This document shows, one piece after another, positions 49,870-63,100 of a DNA stretch of 64,000 nucleotides. The DNA is from Atrichornis clamosus (Eukaryota; Chordata; Aves; Passeriformes; Menuridae): contig WBMZ01000388.1 in NCBI GenBank assembly GCA_013400975.1, positions 92,618 through 156,617 on the forward strand, read 5' to 3'. Each line of letters opens with the position of its first letter. The stretch's first letter is position 1. A model generated the notes under the pieces. That model was not told the origin of the DNA, ran no database searches, and saw only the letters and a list, made by a program, of their open reading frames with translations. A program made the position numbers and the translations under genes.

Positions 49870-52800
49870 ATTTTTACAGTACAAGTGCATCTGCATAATT
49901 GCTAACTACTGTTGGGTATTTTTCTTCAACAAAGCTAATAATTCTAGAATGCTTAAAAAATAAAACTTTTTCATGATTAAAAGAAAGGTTGGAATAAAAT
50001 CTGCTATGGTCTTAGTCCTATTTTGAACTCACGGTCTAAAATATAATATTTCTTTTAGGAATAATAGGCAAATTGGAAATATATTTCAAGGACTGTATTG
50101 TTCATACATTCTTTGCTTGATTCTGTCACTAATTTTCTCATTAAAAATGCCAGAACTATTTGTTCTTTCTTAGTACTGCCACTCATTATTAAACCTAGGA
50201 TATCTTTATATTAGGCTCAGAGGTGTGCTAGAGTTAAATAACACAAATACGTATGATTTCTCTTTAACTTGGTTGTTATCAGTAATGGGAATATTTAGGA
50301 ACTAATTATAAGTGTAATAGGTAGAAGGTTTTTTCTCATGGAATTTCCTATTAAGAATGAATAAATCATTGAATATGGGGGTGCAACCAACAAGTTGTAT
50401 CTTGGACCCAGTAATTTCTGTTTCACTTAGGTTTGCCTGTTGTACTTCCATGGTATTTAGTAGAGGTAATTATTATAGCACTCAGTGTATTATATGCTTT
50501 GAATGACAAGAGCCATAGTGTATAATTTAGTACTTAACTTAGAAGCAGATTTTATATTGTACATGTGCCATAGGGGAAAGCAAATCTACCGTAGGAATAA
50601 GAAATACAGAGGTTGATATTACAACAGATTACATGGTGGTTCCCATTTGCAGTATGCAAAGAAGATTCTGTTCAAATGACTGAATTTTCAAATTAAGGAG
50701 AACTAATTCTTCTGTTTTATAACTAAATGCACCACAATTATGACTGTAACACTGGAAAGAGAAAAGCACCCAGCAGTAGATGAAGCTGTGTGTCATGAAT
50801 GCAGTGGGTTAAGAATAGCTTGAGTGAATTTATTATTTTTCTTGGAACGATGTGAAATAAACAGGAAGTTGCTTAATAAAAATCCTTCGTAGCACACTGC
50901 AGAAAAGAGCCCTTATTAATCTGTGTAATGAAACAAGTCAGATTCTGTTGAACAAGTTTGTATTCCTGCTGAAATTGAACATTCATCTACAACTGTTTCT
51001 AGTTATTCCTCACATCAGGGATGGTAAAATGCCAGTAAAAACTGAATTATCTGCAATGAAAAAGACTCATTGCAATATGATACCTTCTTTGTTTCTCTGG
51101 TTTTGCAGGGGTATTTGTGCCATTATTTTTCCCTGTATATATTGCTGGAGTGCTGTTCATCCCAGTCACAGATATCTGAAACTACTGTTTGTTGGCAAGT
51201 TGGCCAGCCTTTCAATGCCAAGGTGGTAGTAAGGAGATACATTTACTGAGGGGTCTAACTCTGTTGAAGTGCCACAGAAGACTTAATTTTTACCAAATAG
51301 AATAATGAATTTCATTTCACTGTCTGATATGAAGAACAGCATTTCTAACTAAATATAAAATTACCTGCTTGCCACGTGATCTTTCCTTTCACTGAATCTA
51401 AGGTAAGCTCTATTTTGAGGTCTTAAGTGAGCTGAAGTAATGTGCAAGACCAATTTTTGTGCCATGAATTAAGAGCTTCGCTTTCAAACCATATAGGATT
51501 ATTACCAATAGATTTAAGCCCAGCCATGGTCAAAAAGCTTCAAATTGGAAGCATTGGATAGAATTTGTTAGAACTAGCAATAGCATTTCTACTCACTTTA
51601 TTGTGCTTTGTATCAGGTTATCTATTTCTGTATACGTTCTAAAATGCAAAGCACTAGAAATTAACTCTGTTTGTTGTCGTGTTTCTCTCTTGAATCTTTC
51701 AGTTGTCTGAAAACAAACTCCTCTTTTATTTTCACTCTGTCCAGAACTGACTCCAGACTCTTTTAAATAAAAACAGCAGTAGAAATATGATTTGTACGTA
51801 AATATGAAATGGTCTTCAAGTGGTCTTCTGGAACAATTGTTAGGACAGTAGCTGGTGGTACTGTAAATTGTATGTGATAAAAGGAAAAAGGGGAAATATG
51901 GCCACCTTGTCTATTATTTGTCAGTTTTATATGTATATCTGATGTTATTTAATTTGTCTTTTGGCTAGTTGTATACACATAATCAAATATAATACACATT
52001 GCACTTTTATATTATAAACTACAGATAATAATCAGCTGTTGTAAGAGGTAATGGACATGACTTACACATGGGTATGAATATTTTCAAGATTATTCGCTTC
52101 TCTAAATGTTGTCAAACCAGGTGATAGAATATGTGCTGTACCTATTTGTGTGTCTAAACACACCAATAGTGTAGAAGTTTTAAGTTATTTGCAGTGATTT
52201 AGGTGTTTTATCAGTCACAAGGACACTTTACAGTATCCCTAAATTCTTTGCTTATTTTTGTTTTTGTTTTCTGCTTATCTGGTGGTGTTTAGGTCTTACA
52301 CAATAATATTATATTAGAACTTGTAGCAAGGTGCTCTATAATTGATGAAGATGAATCAGAATTCTATGGATTTCTTGCCTCAAATTATAACATTAACATA
52401 GCAACCCTCATAATATGTTATGATGTTCCACACATATGTTGATACCTTGAGAGGTGGGAAGTACTTTGTTCCATTCTAAGGACTTGGGAGTGTTTCGATT
52501 TTAAAGTAGTTATAGCAAATTTCTACTTAATTTCCAAGAACTCATGCTTTGAAAGAAGGGAATTTTAAAGAGAGACTGATCCACTGATGTATCAGTCTAT
52601 CTAGTTCAAGGTCAACAGTCAATACATGCATGGTTAACATTATTCATAAGAGAAAACCAGACCTAAAATTAAAGAGGGGACCATGATACATGTTATCCTA
52701 TAGCAAAATACATGCAAGGGAGACTATCAAAACTGCAATAAAAATGGACTGCAAAAATAGACAAAGCATTGAAGTACTTTGTAAAATTAGAAAGTAGGGT

Positions 52801-55800
52801 ATGTTTAAGGATGTCAGCACATCAAATTGAACAGCAGTCTAGCATTATCCACTACCAAAGAGTAGACTTGGAAAGTAATTTTAGAGTTTCAGTAAATACA
52901 GGAACATAAACAACATAGTTTAAATTGGAAAGATAAAAGGGAAATGAGCAGCAGTGATCATGGTCTCATTTGATTTAGGATTATATTAAGCATATTAAAG
53001 CTACAAGGGTGAAAAGACAAAATAATGTCCAAAATGCCAAGTTTGGTAAAAATGGACAATAGTATGCAATGCCATAAATCAAATGGGAAATCCTTGGGTT
53101 TGGCACTATTTAAAGCAAGAATTGAAATGCAAAATTAAGAGGTCTTATAATCAACGTATGAGTAAAAGCAATCCTAATGAATGATGATCTGATGAGAGAA
53201 AAAGATGGTGACCTTAACTTCTGATACAGCAACCATTAAATGCTGATTTCGTTTTCACTTGCTCTAGGAAATGTCTCCTCCTTTAAAAGGAGTAACACAA
53301 TCATTTGCAATCCAGAGGGGGCTTCAGGGTGGGTGTTTTGTGGCTCTCCTGGAAAACTCATATCTGAGAGTAAATTTTTTTTCTGATTTGAAAACTGACT
53401 TCATTCTTGAGTAAAGCAGTCCTTTCCTGATATTAATATGGTATTGCTTTTCGGGTGTTCTTTACGTTGCTGTGTCACTCAAGCTGACAGTCCCTAGATG
53501 TCACAGATGAGGTAAATTATCTCCTCTCTGATTTTTTCCAGTCCCTTTCGATACAGAACATTTGCAGGAAGAATGTGCCATGTTTAAACTATACTGCTGC
53601 ATTCTGGTGATCTTTGGATCTACTTCAGCAACTTAGAGTAATTTAACACTGTCCACCTGGACCTCAGTCTAAATCAAAAATGTGTGCCTACATATTGGCA
53701 GTAGTAATAGAGATGTTTCTTGCTATTGTAAAACACTGTGACTTGGTGTAACACTCTGTGCAAGAATAGTTTAAAATAAATTGTTCTTTCTCTCACAGAA
53801 GAAATTAGTACAAAAATTGTTGTGTTTCACAATATTTTCATAAGTGACTGGCTCCTGTGATTAATTTTGAGTCATGATTAACATCTGACTGTTAGAAGAC
53901 ATGATGAAATCCTACCAGAATCCTGGTGGGTTTTACAGGAAAGTATTTTATAGATAAAAATAGAATGTCTGTAGTAAAATTAGCTTGTCCTGCAGCAATC
54001 TCCACTACAATTAGATGTCATTAATAATGCAGTGTTGAAAAAGTTTGCATAAGAAATCCAGAGCATTAATATTTTATTGTTGCTAATATGCTTTGATTTC
54101 AGTTCACGTTTTCTGACTCAAGCAAGGGAAAAGTGGTTTTTACCATTTTTTTTTCCATAAGAGTAAAGAAATGTTAATCATTTTCTCATGAAACTCCCTT
54201 GGGAACTTGCACATGTGTAAAGCTTTTTTCCAGGCTTTTTTCTCATTCAGGTTTGTTCTGAATAACATTATATGAGCCTGTTCCTTTAAATTCAATGTGT
54301 GGAATCTTGGTCTGCCAAAGCCCAAGGCACAAATTCCCTGGTTATATTTGGAATGAAATTCTGACCCTATTAATAATCAAAGATTTGACAAATGCCAAAG
54401 TGCTGAATGAGATCAGAACACAAAAGCTCCTTCCACATAACTAATTTCTAACAGCTAATCACTGGAGTCCTTTTCACTGTCTGGAGGCCATCCAGCCTCA
54501 GAAAATGCTCACCTGTTTTAACTATATCAAGAGCTGTTGCATGAACTTTGGTTATGACTCAGTTGTTGATACAGCTTAACACAATCAAGGAAATTACAAT
54601 CTGTTGAATCAAAATCAAAGTGGAAAGGAGTATTTTTGTATTTCATAGTAGAGCTAAGACAAGAAGATTTGTGTCCTCTGCAGCTGGATATACACAAGCA
54701 GGAACCTGCCTATGAAAAGCACCATGAGAAACCAGAATGTTTGTGAAACTGTAAGAACTGAGTTATAGGTATGATCCCAAAAAAAACCTGCCTTGAAAAC
54801 AGACAGAAGATTGTTTGAAGTCAGTAGGTATGAGTTAGTGGCAGAAATATTGTGATAATATTGTTGTTTTATATAATTAATTTATTTCTTACAGATATTT
54901 CAAACGTTTTCTTTCTTGCTGTGAATTTTGTGCTGATTAAGATGATTTGAAATAGTATTAGCTCTGTAATTGCCTAATTCTGATCACCAATAAAGATGTT
55001 AGTCTTATGTCTTGTTATAATTTTAATGAAGTGATGATTTCATAGCTACTTAACTGTAAAAAGACTTAATAAGGCATTGTTTATGGAATTCTACTGCACC
55101 CATAAAAAAGGCTGTTTCTTTGAAAGATAAAAATGCTACTGCTTTGAGTTGCCATTGAAATGAGGATCCCTTTTCACAGCGGTAACTACAACATACAGTC
55201 ATTAAGTCTCAAAAAATTCCTTTATTACCTCCCCTTTTTATTTTAAGCTGACATTCTGTAGAAATAAGTAACACTCTAAGATTTTGTGACAGTGTAAAAC
55301 TATTCTAGGAAGTATTTGATTAAGCTAATATAGTAATAATCTCTCAATTTTTTGCCTTAACAGTATTATCTGGTTAACCTTTTTGTGATTAAAGTGTGTT
55401 TCCTTGATTCAAAAAATCTTAATGTATTTATATCACTAAAAACGCTGTTTTAGTATAAATATGCCACATTCATTGTCTTAAAATGGCACTGCAGAGGGTA
55501 ATTACTCTAAAGATTTATTTACTCAAAAATATTATAAATTACCTAATTCATTAATTCCCACCTTATTAATGGCCTTGTCAGCATTTAAGACCGGCATTAC
55601 TAATCAGATGTCAACAAAATGCAATTACTACCAAGTGAAAAGTAATTTTCATCCTTATGTTTTTAATGAGCCTAATACAAACTAAATTCTCCTGTAATTG
55701 CAGTGTTTCTCAACTACTCACCATAGAGTTATGGCGTGGGCTTTTCATCACTACACCTTCCTTGAAGAAGGGATTTGAGGTACAGAATTCCTTTATTTTT

Positions 55801-56490
55801 TCTTTTTGACTCAATTTTATAGATAAGTTAGCTCCCTATAGGATACTTTTTGGTATTATTGATAGTTACTGAGAAGTTTTCTGAAATACACAACTGAAAT
55901 ACTAGTTTTTATTAATCTGTTTCTGGTTATTTTTTGTAGAGTCCTCTATTACTGCATTAATGACAGTTTTATGTTTCTGTTCACAGATTTAATTTCAAAT
56001 TCTAAAAATATTTCTCTGTTAAGAGAATTCCAGAATTCAGCATCTTTTTGAGACTTTATTGAAAAGGAAAATCTTTTCTTTGTGAAGCTGTCCTTAGTTA
56101 TTTTATCGCTTTTGGGATTGAAGGAAATATTGGAAACTTAACTGAGATGTTTTTGAGCATCATCTATTACAGTTCAAAATTACAGAATCAGCACAATGAA
56201 ATTGGAACTTAATATTTGAAATGCTTTTCATCTTTGGTAGTAATTTTCTGATTTGGGGGAGGTTGATTGCATTTTCAATTTGTAACTTCTCCAATGTGTG
56301 GAGAAGAGTCTTGGTCAAGTGTTAGCATTCCCTGTGCTTTGTTCACCTCTGCACTGTGAACACCTCTATTGGCTCCTAAGGGATAAACCAGCTTTAAGGT
56401 AATTACAGCATCTTCACTGAAGTGTTGGTAGGGAAATTTTCTGGGACACATGAAGGGTTTTTTAATAGTTCTTTCTTTTCCTTAGATGAT
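49870..56490. other. Gene-free AT-rich stretch
   Basis: No gene is supported. Two further acceptor-like sites (before 51,109 and before 53,542) precede short open stretches that are discussed as weak observations. The part at 55,470-55,710 is dense in TAAT/ATTA cores with a few GC-balanced blocks and could be a regulatory element. No repeat was recognised. Confidence 0.5.
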
Positions 56491-56497
56491 CAGCAGG

Positions 56498-56544
56498 GGT
56501 TTTTTTGTGGTTTTTTTGGTTTGGTTTGGTTTGGTTTTTTTGGT
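56498..56544. repeat. T-rich (TTTGG)n simple repeat
   Basis: Several GGTTT units are embedded between runs of T. The tract lies about 90 bp upstream of a CR1 3' end. Confidence 0.9.
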
Positions 56545-56634
56545 AGTGTGTTGGTCCAGAGGGGGAAGGAAGTGTTTCTGGGATGGCTCTAGGACAGTTT
56601 TTGCTGACTGACCATGTTCCCTGTGTACTGACAC

Positions 56635-56700
56635 TGGAGGCATGTGACCATCTGACCTCTGGAAGTCCCTTCCAACCTCAGCCGCTCTGTGACTCTATCT
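56635..56700 (+). mobile_element. CR1 LINE 3'-end fragment
   Basis: The block ACCTCTGGAAGTCCCTTCC, followed by AACCTCAGCC and a CTCTGTGACTCTATCTG ending, is the characteristic 3' terminus of several avian CR1 subfamilies. Only about 65 bp can be assigned with confidence. Sequence upstream to about 56,560 may be a diverged continuation. It is a different subfamily from the copy at 22,680, whose preceding block reads GATCTTTTTGAATC. There is no coding content, and the copy is 5'-truncated and inactive. Confidence 0.75.
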
Positions 56701-56709
56701 GAGCCTGTC

Positions 56710-59700
56710 CAACAGAGCTGGATATGGCCCTAGGTACTTGGTGAGCTCACTGACATTTGGAAGATCCTCAGTAATTTCTTGTCCATCTGTGAACAAACAC
56801 ATTTACTACCACAAGTCTGTAGTCATTGAAAGAGAAAAGGAAGAAGCTCACATATAACGCTCTGCTTATGTAAATGGTACATCTGGTGCTTTTTGAGGTA
56901 GTGCCAGTGACTATTTCAAAGCAGGCTAAGACACCCACAGTCAAATGATGGCAAGATCAATCAAAATCATGTCCTGATATATTTTAATTTCTGTAGAACT
57001 GTAGGAGAGCACTTGGAGGAGAACATCCCACCTATACAAAAATATTAAAATATTATCTGAAGGCACATAGTTACTAAGTAATAAATGTACTTGTAGCAGG
57101 GTGTGTTCATGATTAAAACTCGCTCTTATGGAACATTCAGAATATATAACTTAAGTTCTGCTTCTACTTTTTTTCTCTCCCTGTATCTGTAGCAAGTCTT
57201 CTAAAAAGAGTGGAATATTGTGGCTTTCAGATGTCACCTTAAAGCCGGTACAGATTATTTGCTAAGGACAAGACAGAAAAAGTATGAAAATCAAATAGAT
57301 TAACTCTGAGATGACAAAAGGAGATGTGTCTAGCAATTTGGGTGCTGGTTTGTAAGTACCATTGTTGTGTGTCAGGAATTCAGGTCAACAGAGGCTGGAG
57401 GAGATGAGCCTGCTTGTAGAGGCCTCAACATCCAGCTCTTGATAAAATATGATGAGGTAAGGAAGATGATTTTTATTTGTGTACTTTTTGTTTAATCCTA
57501 TTGATTTGCGGTCACCTGCTGTTTTTCATACACACGTATATCATCCTTTTGAGTACCTTAAATTCGCAGCCCAAGGTTTGCTGAGACTTTGATCAACAAT
57601 AGCTACTACTGCTTGGGTTCTAAACGTAATTAATAATCTTTCCAAAGGCTACTGTTGAATCTATAATTTTCTAGCTGGTAAGACTACTGTTTTTGTGTGA
57701 GTGCCATTGTTAGTGGGAGCAAGCTCTGCTGTTTTCTGGTTGCCACTGTTTTTAGTTGCTGTAGCTGTGCCAGAGTTGACTTCTGATGTGGCTGTTTCTC
57801 TGAAATGGCTTGTGTTATGTCCTTTTTTCTGTTTTGGATGACCAGATTAGCCTTAATCTTTTATTCAGATTTTACAAGCTCAACTGGGTTGCCTCAGTTG
57901 AACAACTGTCACATGAAGCAATATTCTGCACCTCACTTCTTGTTACCAGTAAAAAGCTGCTGGAGGGATGTCATTATGAAGAATTGCAGTTGTTTTAAAA
58001 AATGCACATCTGCCCTCAGCTGCAGCCTAAAGGCCAAATATAATTAGATTCAGAAATACTGTATAAGAGTATTATATTATCACAGTCAGTTTTGCAGGTC
58101 TTTCCTGAGTGTACATACTATTCTACCCAAACTGATTTTTGCTTTGGTGCTGTTTGCCTCAAAATCTGCTTTACTAAGTGCAACAATACTTTTTTAGGTG
58201 ATTAACAGAAATTAAAAGAAGACTAATTGCAGTATGGCTACATTACAAATCATGTTTTCCACCCATCTTTTGAAGTTAATATTAAAAAAATGCAGTGCAT
58301 GTGTCTGCAGACTTCAAAGCCATCTGGCATGCAAAATTAAAACCTCCCAGTATCCTGATAGGAACTCAGTCACTCAGGTAGCTGAATGACAGCTGAACGA
58401 AATCCAACTGGACAATTTTCACTTTTAAAGTAGCCTGAAATCCTGCCAGCATATCACAAGGATTGTAGCATCACATGCAGCAAGTTGATGCTTTCATTAT
58501 GATAGGTCTTTAAAAAACCTCAGTTTTCACACAGACTGATAAGTCAGGCTTACCAAGTAGTCCTGAGATGCTGACTATCTAGCTTTGTGGAAAAGTATCC
58601 AAAGAAGGACACCTGCTCTTTAAAGAACAAAAACTGCTGACAGTGTAGGTAAAAACAAGGAGTGCAGTACTCTGTACCAGTGTTCTGTCTGTTTAAACCT
58701 TTGAGATCACAGTAACCCAAGGCAAGAAAACTTAATTCAAAGTCTGTTAAATAATTTTTTCATTGTTGCTATTGTTCAGTTAGGGAAAATGCAGGAACTG
58801 GAAATTCACAGCATGCCATGAGTTTCTTTGGAGGATGTGTAGGAATATTTTGAGTTTAGCTTTAGAAGCTCACCAGATCTTTCTCTTAATGTTATTTGTT
58901 GTCACATTTCATAGATAGTGTATTACAAAACTGTTGATATGTTGGGTTGTGGAGTGGAAGTGGTCAAGACTGGCAAATAATGGGAGAAAGAAAAGAATTA
59001 TTACAGTTTTCCAGATGAGAAACCATAGTTGCTGGTCCTCTTTCCAGAGAATTATGTATTTTCCTGGATCATAAAGAGTTTGTACTACAGCACTAATTCT
59101 CATCTTGGAGTCTCAATCCAAAAGGATAATCATAAATGTCTCATTCTTCTGGAAATAATTAAGTTCAAGAGGGCAATCAGTAATTTCAGATTCAAGATGT
59201 CATATTGAGCCACTCGGGTATATCTTTAACCTCTTATGCTTCTGGTAAAGCATAGCTCCAAAGTGTATTGCACACTCATGGATTTAGGATCATTTACATA
59301 AATTGAAGGTCTGCTTTTATGTTTTTTCAAAGCACTAATTATGCTGCTATTAATCAGATAATGAGAAAGCACACTACTGCTCAAAAATTTTTTACTGTTG
59401 AATACATACCTTATTCTCAATGCTGTTTTCTTCTAATTTAAAATTACCTCTGATTTTACTAGGTAATGAGAATAATTTTTTTTTAAAGGTTAACTCATGG
59501 TTGGAACAGACAAGTTATCTTGCTTTTCCTGATGTTTTTCCTGTTTAGGTTTAAGATGATAATTAGTAATATTCACTGCTTAATGCTTTAGCTTGTACTT
59601 AGCTTTGACTGTAGAGAGTCAAAATCTTTCAGAGACAGATGGTTGTATATCTTGCGTCTGTAATAAACACAAAACTGGCTCCTTGTGAAAGTATTTTTTG

Positions 59701-59980
59701 CAATTTTTTGGATACATTTCCATACCACTAGTTCTAATAATATTGAGTGGGGGTTTTTTTCTTGGGGAGAGGAGAGAGATCATTGGCGCTTTTTTGTAAA
59801 CCCACTTTTTTTACTTGATTTTCTGTAGAAATTTTAATTGTTAGATCACACCAGCAATCAGTTTGTCACTTTATGCCTGAATTTTTTTGAAATTACTGGC
59901 TAATTACAACCAATTTTGAAACAGAAAATTCTGAAAGTTGTAATGTGGGAGAGTAGAAAGCAGAAGTTTTCTCATCTGAG
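56710..59980. other. Gene-free AT-rich stretch
   Basis: No gene, RNA gene or recognisable repeat was found. Open frames such as 57,805-58,047 on the plus strand are short and have no splice context or domain. Confidence 0.55.
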
Positions 59981-59985
59981 TGAAA

Positions 59986-60149
59986 GCAGGCACTGGCAGG
60001 AAGCTCAAAGCCTCCACCCTTGGAGATCAGAACTGGGCTGGACAGACCCTGAGCATTCTCAACTAGGTGGTATTCTTTGAGGGTTGGCATTGGACTAAAA
60101 GCCTTTCAGAGCTCACTTCATAGCTGATTTATTCTGTGAGCCTGTGAGG
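59986..60149 (+). mobile_element. Old CR1 LINE 3'-end fragment
   Basis: In order, the segment shows GCAGGCACTGG, CCTTGGAGATCAGAACTGGG, CTGGACAGACCCTGAGCA, a GGTTGGCATTGGACTA block and an ending ATTCTGTGAGCCTGTGAGG. These correspond to the successive conserved blocks of the CR1 3' end, as known from the family. It is longer than the other two copies (about 160 bp) but more diverged, with small insertions and deletions, implying an older insertion. It is noncoding. The overlapping minus-strand frame (59,893-60,090) is incidental. Confidence 0.75.
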
Positions 60150-63100
60150 AATAAACCTGTATGCTAAATTTCTCATGCTTACTGACATGAAATTCACTGG
60201 TGTTGAATGAAAGGAAATAGACTTGGATATTTATGCATTCAGTCTGGTAAGATATCTCTGCATATGGCCTTGGAGCAAATCATACAGTAAATCTGGCATT
60301 AGGACTCAGAATCAGATAAGAAATGAAATAAAATATTGTTTCAATATAAACTCCCACTGGAGTGGCATCCAAAATGTTGCCTTGGTTTTTATGCACTAGG
60401 TTTCTTCATGTAGAGTTTTTGTCAGGGTAGCATCTGTCCAACCCTATTTTATTCTGGACCATGAATCATTTGTCTTCCCACAGCTGTCATAAAAGTGGCA
60501 TAAAGCTGGCATAAACTCTGTGTCATCTGTCCTGGCAGTTTTCAGGGAAACTTAATCCTCTTCTCACATCTGATCTTGATTGTGTTCATACTGCTGTGTG
60601 ATCCAATACTACATGGATTATGCCATACCCTGTTTGTACTTAGCTGCCTTCCTTGCATGGGTTTACTGTGAGCTCTTCATCTTTGTGATGTAAAGTCCAA
60701 AGAATGTAACAAGAGCAGTCTATGAAAATTAACCGGAGTCAATAACCTGCCATAATCAGTCTTTGTATATTGCCCATAAACATGATGTAAGTATTTGGGC
60801 AAAGATTCCCTCTTCTCATTTAGAGATAAACTTCTTTCATTTACACAAACCAGTAAACACTACCTGCTTTCTCTGAAAGGAGAAATCTGGATTTTCAGGG
60901 GTGGCATTTAGCTGAAACCAGAAGAGATTCTGCATTAATGTTGAGTTCAGTAGATGATTGCTTGAGAGGAAAGGAAGGCAACTTTTAGAAATGCAGTTTA
61001 GAGTTAGGGGAAGTCTACTTACTGGTCTGAACAGACTCAGTTAAGTGTAGGCAAATAAATGATGGTGTTTCACCATTATTTTAAATGACAGCTGCCTGTA
61101 ACTTTAAAACTTGGGACAAATTTAGTAAATGAATGGGGTGGGGGTATCTTGGCATTTTTATCTACTCGATTGAGCTATTTGAATTTTTGCATTGACAGTT
61201 CTACTTGTGTAAATCATTAAAAATATTAACTGTCTTTGAGTTAACTTGTTAAAATATTGCACAAGAAATTTTCTAAATTATTAAGGAGAGGGATTAGTCT
61301 ATATGTAGTATTTGAGCAAATATTTTTGTTAGGAGGGGTTATTTTGCTAACATAGCTGATCTAATCTATTGATTTGGGATTTGAGTCTATTTGGGAGTAG
61401 CAAAGACTAAGGGTAGTCTTTAGTATGTTATGTGTGTTCCTCAGTCTGATAATCTAATTTAATGATAATCAATTATTTAATCTAAAGCCTAAATGTGCAT
61501 CAAAACACTTAAGGATTCACAGTAAATTCTCAGGAGCAGTGTCATTAATTCTTTGAAATATTACTTGAGTGGTGCCAAGATTGTGATAGGAATAATCTCA
61601 GGATAATGAAGTTTTTGCTTGAGGAAAGTCAGAATAGGCTACAGGTCCTCATGGAGGACTCTGCTTCTCTGCCAGGGTCAAAGAGAATGAAAGGATGGAC
61701 ACATTCCCCAGTGTCTGCTCTGGGCTCAGGAATGAGCTTACTTTAAGAACGACAGGAGGCAAAACCCCCAATGTTTTTGTTGCCAATACTTACCTGTGTG
61801 TTGTCCTCTGATACATTTATTACTGAGAGACATTTTTGAAAGATGAAAGCTGGACATGGTGCTTTGGTAATGGATCTATAGACCTGTCCTTCTTGCAATT
61901 TTAGTTACCCTGTGTTGCAGATTTCTAATTCTCTATTCCACGTAGGTTTGAAACTATTGGTATTCAGGTGTTATCTCCACACAGCATCATTCAAACTGAA
62001 GCATATTAGTGTCAAACTGTTAAATATTATTCAGAGAAGCTGTCTGACAAGCCTGACAGTACTAACTTATCAGTGGTTTATGAGCTTTGCTCTTACTTGC
62101 TTGATTAAAAGAAACAACCCCTACCACACTTTTTTTTCCACTTGGAAGTAAACTGAATAGTTTAACCAAGTGAGTATATGTCACTTGTTGATTGTGCTAT
62201 AGATCACTTGTCAAATTCCAAGGTTGAATTAGCAGAAATATTAAAATTCCATTGCTTTTTTTTTTTTAGAGGCAAGGGTTTGAGATGACAAACTGCCAGC
62301 TCCTGTCCTTACCAAGGTCTCAAGCATCCATTTCCTTTTTGAGTGCAACAAAGTGTTTTAGCTTGTTAACAAAATCCCTTTTTGACTTGATAGATGACAG
62401 GTAGTTTCTCCAACCTGAGAAAAAGGATGAAGTCTTCATAAAAAATATTAGGTGGGTTTTTCTCTAGAGAAGTTAATGCAGTATAGAAGTCCTAAAAACT
62501 GGATTGCTGTGAAATTTTGAGAGACTTTGATCTGAGGCTAGTGTTAACATGTATGTGTTGCAGTGAGGAGACCGAAATCTTCTTTGAATTTGCACGTACG
62601 CAAACTGCAAAGTAGTACATGACATCAGGTTCAAAAATGAAATGGGGACATTTGTGGTTTGCAGCCCTGTTGCAGTTTTTAAATTTGTGTGTAGTGCACT
62701 CGAAAAGCATGGTCTTTTTGCCTTTCTCATCCCTCAGCAGAGAGCACAATCGTCTTTCTTGTAGATACTCAGTAAAAACCCAGCCAAAACATATATTAAA
62801 ATAACGTATTAAAAAAAGCAGGCAATTAGTTCCCTCTCTGTAACCTTCTGGTGGCTTTAAGTGCACATAGCTGCCTAATGCTTTGCTTCCTCCTTGTCTT
62901 TACTTTTAGACTCTTTTTTCTTGCCTACAGTGGCTGTGAGCCTGGGATCACTAATGGTCCCAGGGAAGAGATGCAAACCCAATAGATACTGTACAAGACT
63001 GAACTCCCTTTTACCACAAGAGTCCCCATCTGTCTGAACAGAAACTGGCACCTGCTCTGTCACTCTCCCAGGACTCCAAGTCTTATGCAGGTCCAGCCTC

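Noticed and set aside
56890..56910. TGAGGTAGTGCCAGTG, similar to the start of let-7
   Set aside because: Only the first nine or ten bases fit and there is no complementary arm downstream to form a precursor.
59500..59520. GGTTGGAACAGAC, reminiscent of the inner block of a minus-strand CR1 3' end
   Set aside because: The neighbouring CR1 blocks and the ATTCTATG-type terminus are absent.
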